A stretch of DNA of 15,019 nt from Candidatus Moraniibacteriota bacterium. GTDB lineage: Bacteria > Patescibacteriota > Minisyncoccia > Moranbacterales > UBA9337. The DNA is taken from NCBI GenBank assembly GCA_003507475.1, contig DNVQ01000040.1, positions 1-15,019 on the forward strand. Direction: 5' to 3'. The notes under the pieces were generated by a model. The model was not told where the DNA came from. It saw nothing but the letters and a program-made list of their open reading frames with translations, and did no database searches. Position numbers and translations under genes: made by a program. Positions within the stretch are counted from its first letter, which is position 1; each line of letters starts with the position of its first letter. Positions 13,307-15,019 of this stretch are shown piece after piece.

Positions 13307-13340
13307 CTCGTTAATCCGTTAACTCGTTAACTAAATAATA
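13305..13340 (-). repeat. Right inverted-repeat arm of the cassette
   Basis: The arm starts inside the TAA stop of the four-helix-bundle gene, has three CGTTAA units with 8-nt spacing and ends CTAAATAATA. It matches the solo arm at 10057-10092 at 32 of 36 positions and the arm at 2335-2370 at 31 of 36. Confidence 0.85.
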
Positions 13341-13378
13341 ATTAATTTCCCTAAGAAATGTTGTATTTCAAATTCTTG

Positions 13379-13387
13379 TGCTATAAT
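13379..13387 (+). promoter_or_regulatory. Extended -10 promoter of the pilin genes
   Basis: TGC-TATAAT (-10 at 13382-13387) is a perfect extended -10. A weak -35 TTGTAT (13361-13366) lies at a short 15-nt spacing. The predicted start near 13394 gives a leader of about 90 nt. It lies outside the inserted cassette. Confidence 0.68.
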
Positions 13388-13465
13388 AAATTCATTGAGC
13401 TGGAGACGTATAAAATAAAAACAAATTTAAATAAAATTGGGATGTTTAAAAATAAAAATAAAAAA

Positions 13466-13489
13466 ATGAAAGGAGGTGAAATCAAATGA
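13466..13489 (+). promoter_or_regulatory. Perfect Shine-Dalgarno and overlapping mini-ORF of pilin 1
   Basis: AAAGGAGGTG (13469-13478) is a ten-base match to the 16S rRNA 3' end, 7 nt before the pilin ATG. The same stretch forms a 7-codon frame (MKGGEIK) whose TGA overlaps the pilin ATG as ATGA. The Shine-Dalgarno is certain; translation of the mini-ORF is speculative. Confidence 0.75.
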
Positions 13490-13860
13490 AAAAATTTAAA
13501 AGAGGTTTCACCTTAATAGAGCTTTTGATCGTTATTGCAATCATTGGTATTTTGGCTTCTATTGTTTTGGTAAGTTTAAGTAGTGCGAGAGAAAAAGCTA
13601 AAATTACAGGATTTAAGGCCCAAGCTCACTCACTGCAAGCCGCAGCTGTTTTGGCGTGTGATGATGTTGTTTTAGATGCTACTACACCACCGCAACCAGG
13701 AGGTACAGTATATTTAGATGCAACTAGAACTTTTGGTACTAATGACTGCGGACCAGCTGGTAGCGGAGATTTTTCTTTTACGGTAACTTCGGGAACCACT
13801 TTAACTGATCAATGTACTGCAACCGTAACGGATGAAGGCGTAACATATAATCCTTGTTAA
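13486..13860 (+). CDS. Type IV prepilin, copy 1
   Basis: This 124-aa prepilin has a 7-residue basic leader (MKKFKRG) and the class III cleavage site G/FTLIE at residues 7-8, with Glu5 of the mature protein conserved for assembly. The hydrophobic helix [27 protein letters not shown] follows. The globular part is short and has four cysteines (LACDD, NDCG, DQCT and the C-terminal Cys), all also present in copy 2, suggesting two disulfides on the cell surface. The C-terminal [15 protein letters not shown] is nearly shared with copy 2. It is led by an extended -10 promoter and a perfect Shine-Dalgarno, so is likely strongly expressed. Whether it is the major or a minor pilin cannot be told from sequence. 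Confidence 0.93.
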   Translation: MKKFKRGFTLIELLIVIAIIGILASIVLVSLSSAREKAKITGFKAQAHSLQAAAVLACDDVVLDATTPPQPGGTVYLDATRTFGTNDCGPAGSGDFSFTVTSGTTLTDQCTATVTDEGVTYNPC

Positions 13861-13889
13861 TAAGATGCTTTAAAAGTTTTGGATTTTTA

Positions 13890-13927
13890 GTCTGTCAATT
13901 TTTTGTATAAAATATTATTTGACAGAC
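13890..13927 (+). terminator. Hairpin after pilin 1
   Basis: GTCTGTCAA (13890-13898) pairs perfectly with TTGACAGAC (13919-13927) around a 20-nt AT loop, 29 nt after the stop. No T-run follows. The same arms occur after pilin 2, so the hairpin was duplicated with the gene. It could stabilise the mRNA 3' end or act as a weak terminator. Confidence 0.5.
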
Positions 13928-13963
13928 GAATAAATTTATTTAACTAAGGCTAAAAATAAAAAT

Positions 13964-13987
13964 ATGAAAGGAGGTGTTATAAAATGA
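13964..13987 (+). promoter_or_regulatory. Perfect Shine-Dalgarno and overlapping mini-ORF of pilin 2
   Basis: AAAGGAGGTG (13967-13976) again lies 7 nt before the ATG. The 7-codon frame MKGGVIK ends in a TGA that overlaps the pilin start, in the same arrangement as copy 1. Confidence 0.75.
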
Positions 13988-14361
13988 AAAAAGGTTTTAC
14001 ATTAATTGAACTTTTGATCGTGATTGCAATCATCGGTATTTTGGCTTCTATTGTTTTGGTAAGTTTAAGTAGTGCTAGAGAAAAAGCTAAGATTACATCA
14101 TTTAAAGCTCAAGCGCATTCATTGCAAGCTGCTTCTGTTTTGGCATGTGATAGCGCCGTTTTGTCTAATACTGTACCCGCTAATCCAACCACTAACAGTT
14201 ATTTAGCAGCAACAAGAGGCTTTACATATGGAACATCCACCACAGACTGTGGAGCAATGGGTTCCGGTAATTTTCAATTTACTGTTGCTGCAGTTAATTT
14301 AGCTGCTCCAGGTTGTACTGCTACAGTTACCGATGAAGGTGTAACATTTTCTCCTTGTTAG
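13984..14361 (+). CDS. Type IV prepilin, copy 2
   Basis: This 125-aa prepilin has the shortest leader of the three (MKKG) and the cleavage site G/FTLIE. Its N-terminal helix is identical in sequence to copy 1 from FTLIE through AREKAKIT. The domain after it is related but diverged: the segment between the first two cysteines differs in length and sequence, while the four cysteines and the ending [15 protein letters not shown] are kept. This fits a tandem duplication that also copied the ribosome site and 3' hairpin. The two may be alternative or mixed subunits of one fibre. It ends in TAG. Confidence 0.93.
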   Translation: MKKGFTLIELLIVIAIIGILASIVLVSLSSAREKAKITSFKAQAHSLQAASVLACDSAVLSNTVPANPTTNSYLAATRGFTYGTSTTDCGAMGSGNFQFTVAAVNLAAPGCTATVTDEGVTFSPC

Positions 14362-14386
14362 GAATTGAGTTGATTTTAAATTTTCC

Positions 14387-14422
14387 GTCTGTCAAACTTT
14401 ATTAAAATATTTTTTGACAGAC
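14387..14422 (+). terminator. Hairpin after pilin 2
   Basis: GTCTGTCAAA (14387-14396) pairs perfectly with TTTGACAGAC (14413-14422), 25 nt after the stop. Arm sequence and following AAATAAATTTA match the hairpin after pilin 1, while the loop differs. No T-run follows. Confidence 0.5.
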
Positions 14423-14468
14423 AAATAAATTTAATATTGTATTTGAATAATTTTATTAATCATTTAGA

Positions 14469-14906
14469 ATGAAAAAAATAAAAAAAGCTTGTCTGTTTAG
14501 TAGACAGGGCTTCACCTTGATTGAGCTTTTGATTGTTATTGCAATCATCGGTATTTTGGCTTCCATTGTATTGGTAAGTTTAAGTAGCGCTAGGTTAAAA
14601 GCTAAGGATGGTGATTTCAAGACATTAGTTTCTTCCGTCAATACATCAATTATGATGTGTTGTTTTAATGAAGAAATAATTCAATCTGTACCAGGGGGTG
14701 CCATTTGTAATCCTATTGATAGCGGGTCTGATTATCCTGATAATAGTAAAATCGGAAGCATTGTAATTAATTCTCCTTCGGGAGGGGATTGTACCGGAAC
14801 AAGCGGTGTGTATGAAGTCATTGTTACGCCAGGAAGTAATAATACTGGAAATTGTTCAGGGGCTATCATTAATCAGACTGGAGTTGTGGGATTTACGGAC
14901 TGTTAA
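14469..14906 (+). CDS. Type IV prepilin, copy 3 (diverged)
   Basis: This 145-aa prepilin has a longer basic leader of 14 residues (MKKIKKACLFSRQG) and the cleavage site G/FTLIE. Its N-terminal helix through VSLSSAR is the same as in copies 1 and 2, but the globular domain is unrelated by eye, with six cysteines in the mature part (MMCC, AIC, GDC, NC, TDC) and many Ser, Gly and Asn residues. Unlike copies 1 and 2 it has no Shine-Dalgarno and no 3' hairpin, and it is followed 18 nt later by the peptidase gene. Weaker translation suggests a minor or tip pilin; this is an inference. It ends in TAA. Confidence 0.9.
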   Translation: MKKIKKACLFSRQGFTLIELLIVIAIIGILASIVLVSLSSARLKAKDGDFKTLVSSVNTSIMMCCFNEEIIQSVPGGAICNPIDSGSDYPDNSKIGSIVINSPSGGDCTGTSGVYEVIVTPGSNNTGNCSGAIINQTGVVGFTDC

Positions 14907-14924
14907 TTTTTTAAATATTTATTT

Positions 14925-15019
14925 ATGACATTACTGATTTTTTTTATCTTAGGTTTGATTATTGGGAGCTTTCTTAACGTAATAATCTATCGCTTAAGAT
15001 TGGTTGATACTATTTTGGG
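14925..15019 (+). CDS. pilD: Prepilin peptidase PilD, 5' part only
   Basis: An ATG opens a frame that runs off the window end. The visible 31 residues, starting MTLLIFFILGLIIGSFLNVI and followed by IYRLR, match the first membrane helix of type IV prepilin peptidases (GxxxGSFLNVxIxRLP). The enzyme cleaves prepilin leaders before Phe1 and methylates the new N-terminus. Its catalytic aspartates lie beyond this window. Short spacing to pilin 3 (18 nt, AT-rich, no Shine-Dalgarno) suggests co-transcription. Confidence 0.88.
   Translation, partial: MTLLIFFILGLIIGSFLNVIIYRLRLVDTIL

Larger units (their letters stand above)
12881..13340 (+). mobile_element. Inverted-repeat cassette carrying a four-helix-bundle gene (IVS-like)
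   Basis: Two 36-nt arms (12881-12916 and 13305-13340) in inverted orientation match at 31 of 36 positions. They are identical over the outer ten bases (TATTATTTAG / CTAAATAATA). The left arm ends at the base before the ATG and the right arm overlaps the stop codon, so nothing but the gene lies inside. The inserted unit splits pilC from the pilin genes. Design and cargo recall the intervening sequences of 23S rRNA genes in Leptospira and Coxiella, which have complementary ends and encode the same protein family. Mobility itself is inferred. Confidence 0.6.

Noticed and set aside
13919..13947. TTGACA in the right arm of the pilin 1 hairpin as a -35 for pilin 2
   Set aside because: No -10 lies at a proper distance, and the copy after pilin 2 also has none. 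The hexamer is explained by the hairpin arm.
1..15019. Alternative genetic code with TGA as glycine
   Set aside because: All recognised genes end at TAA or TAG with family-typical lengths and contain no internal TGA, so nothing supports recoding.

Overview
The window is AT-rich and reads as a bacterial chromosome, most likely from the Candidate Phyla Radiation (Patescibacteria, Parcubacteria-like). This rests on gene content and not on a marker gene. The signs are a compact type IV pilus (T4P) locus with PilM, PilN, PilO, PilB, PilT, PilC and a prepilin peptidase but no PilP or PilQ (so probably no outer membrane), very A-rich and often Shine-Dalgarno-free start regions, a 23S-rRNA-IVS-type four-helix-bundle protein, and many intergenic hairpin repeats. 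TGA is not used in frame as a sense codon in any real gene seen here, so there is no sign of the Gracilibacteria/SR1 code.

Layout. Positions 1-670 hold an apparently intact IS200-type element (tnpA with HUH and Tyr residues, hairpins at both ends). Positions 687-2255 (minus) hold gpmI, a glycolytic phosphoglycerate mutase. Positions 2256-2623 hold a divergent promoter pair whose -35 hexamers overlap, plus a hairpin-forming repeat in the gpmI leader. Positions 2624-4156 hold rny (RNase Y). Positions 4328-4609 hold an HU-type nucleoid protein with a strong Shine-Dalgarno and a clear intrinsic terminator. Positions 4670-5383 are non-coding and carry about eight hairpins of several repeat types, bounded by ATTCGTA-type inverted repeats. 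From 5384 to the window end lies the T4P locus: pilM, pilN, pilO, pilB, a receiver-only response regulator, pilT, pilC, an inserted four-helix-bundle gene, three prepilins and the start of the prepilin peptidase gene, cut by the window edge.

How the genes work together. PilM/N/O would form the cytoplasmic and inner-membrane alignment complex. PilB (extension) and PilT (retraction) are hexameric motors that act on the platform PilC. PilD would cleave the short leaders of the three prepilins. The receiver protein between the two motor genes is a plausible switch on pilus dynamics. Extended -10 promoters of the form TGN-TATAAT precede pilM, pilN and pilin 1, suggesting at least three transcription units.

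The most unusual signal is a repeat family with 36-nt arms. Each arm is built of 8-nt units containing TTAACG and ends in an AT tail (AAATAATA on one strand). Two arms in inverted orientation tightly bracket the four-helix-bundle gene at 12881-13340, overlapping its stop codon. A second inverted pair with no gene inside lies in the gpmI leader (2260-2370). A single arm lies between pilB and the response regulator (10057-10092). This looks like a mobile cassette related in design to the intervening sequences of 23S rRNA genes, with empty and solo derivatives.
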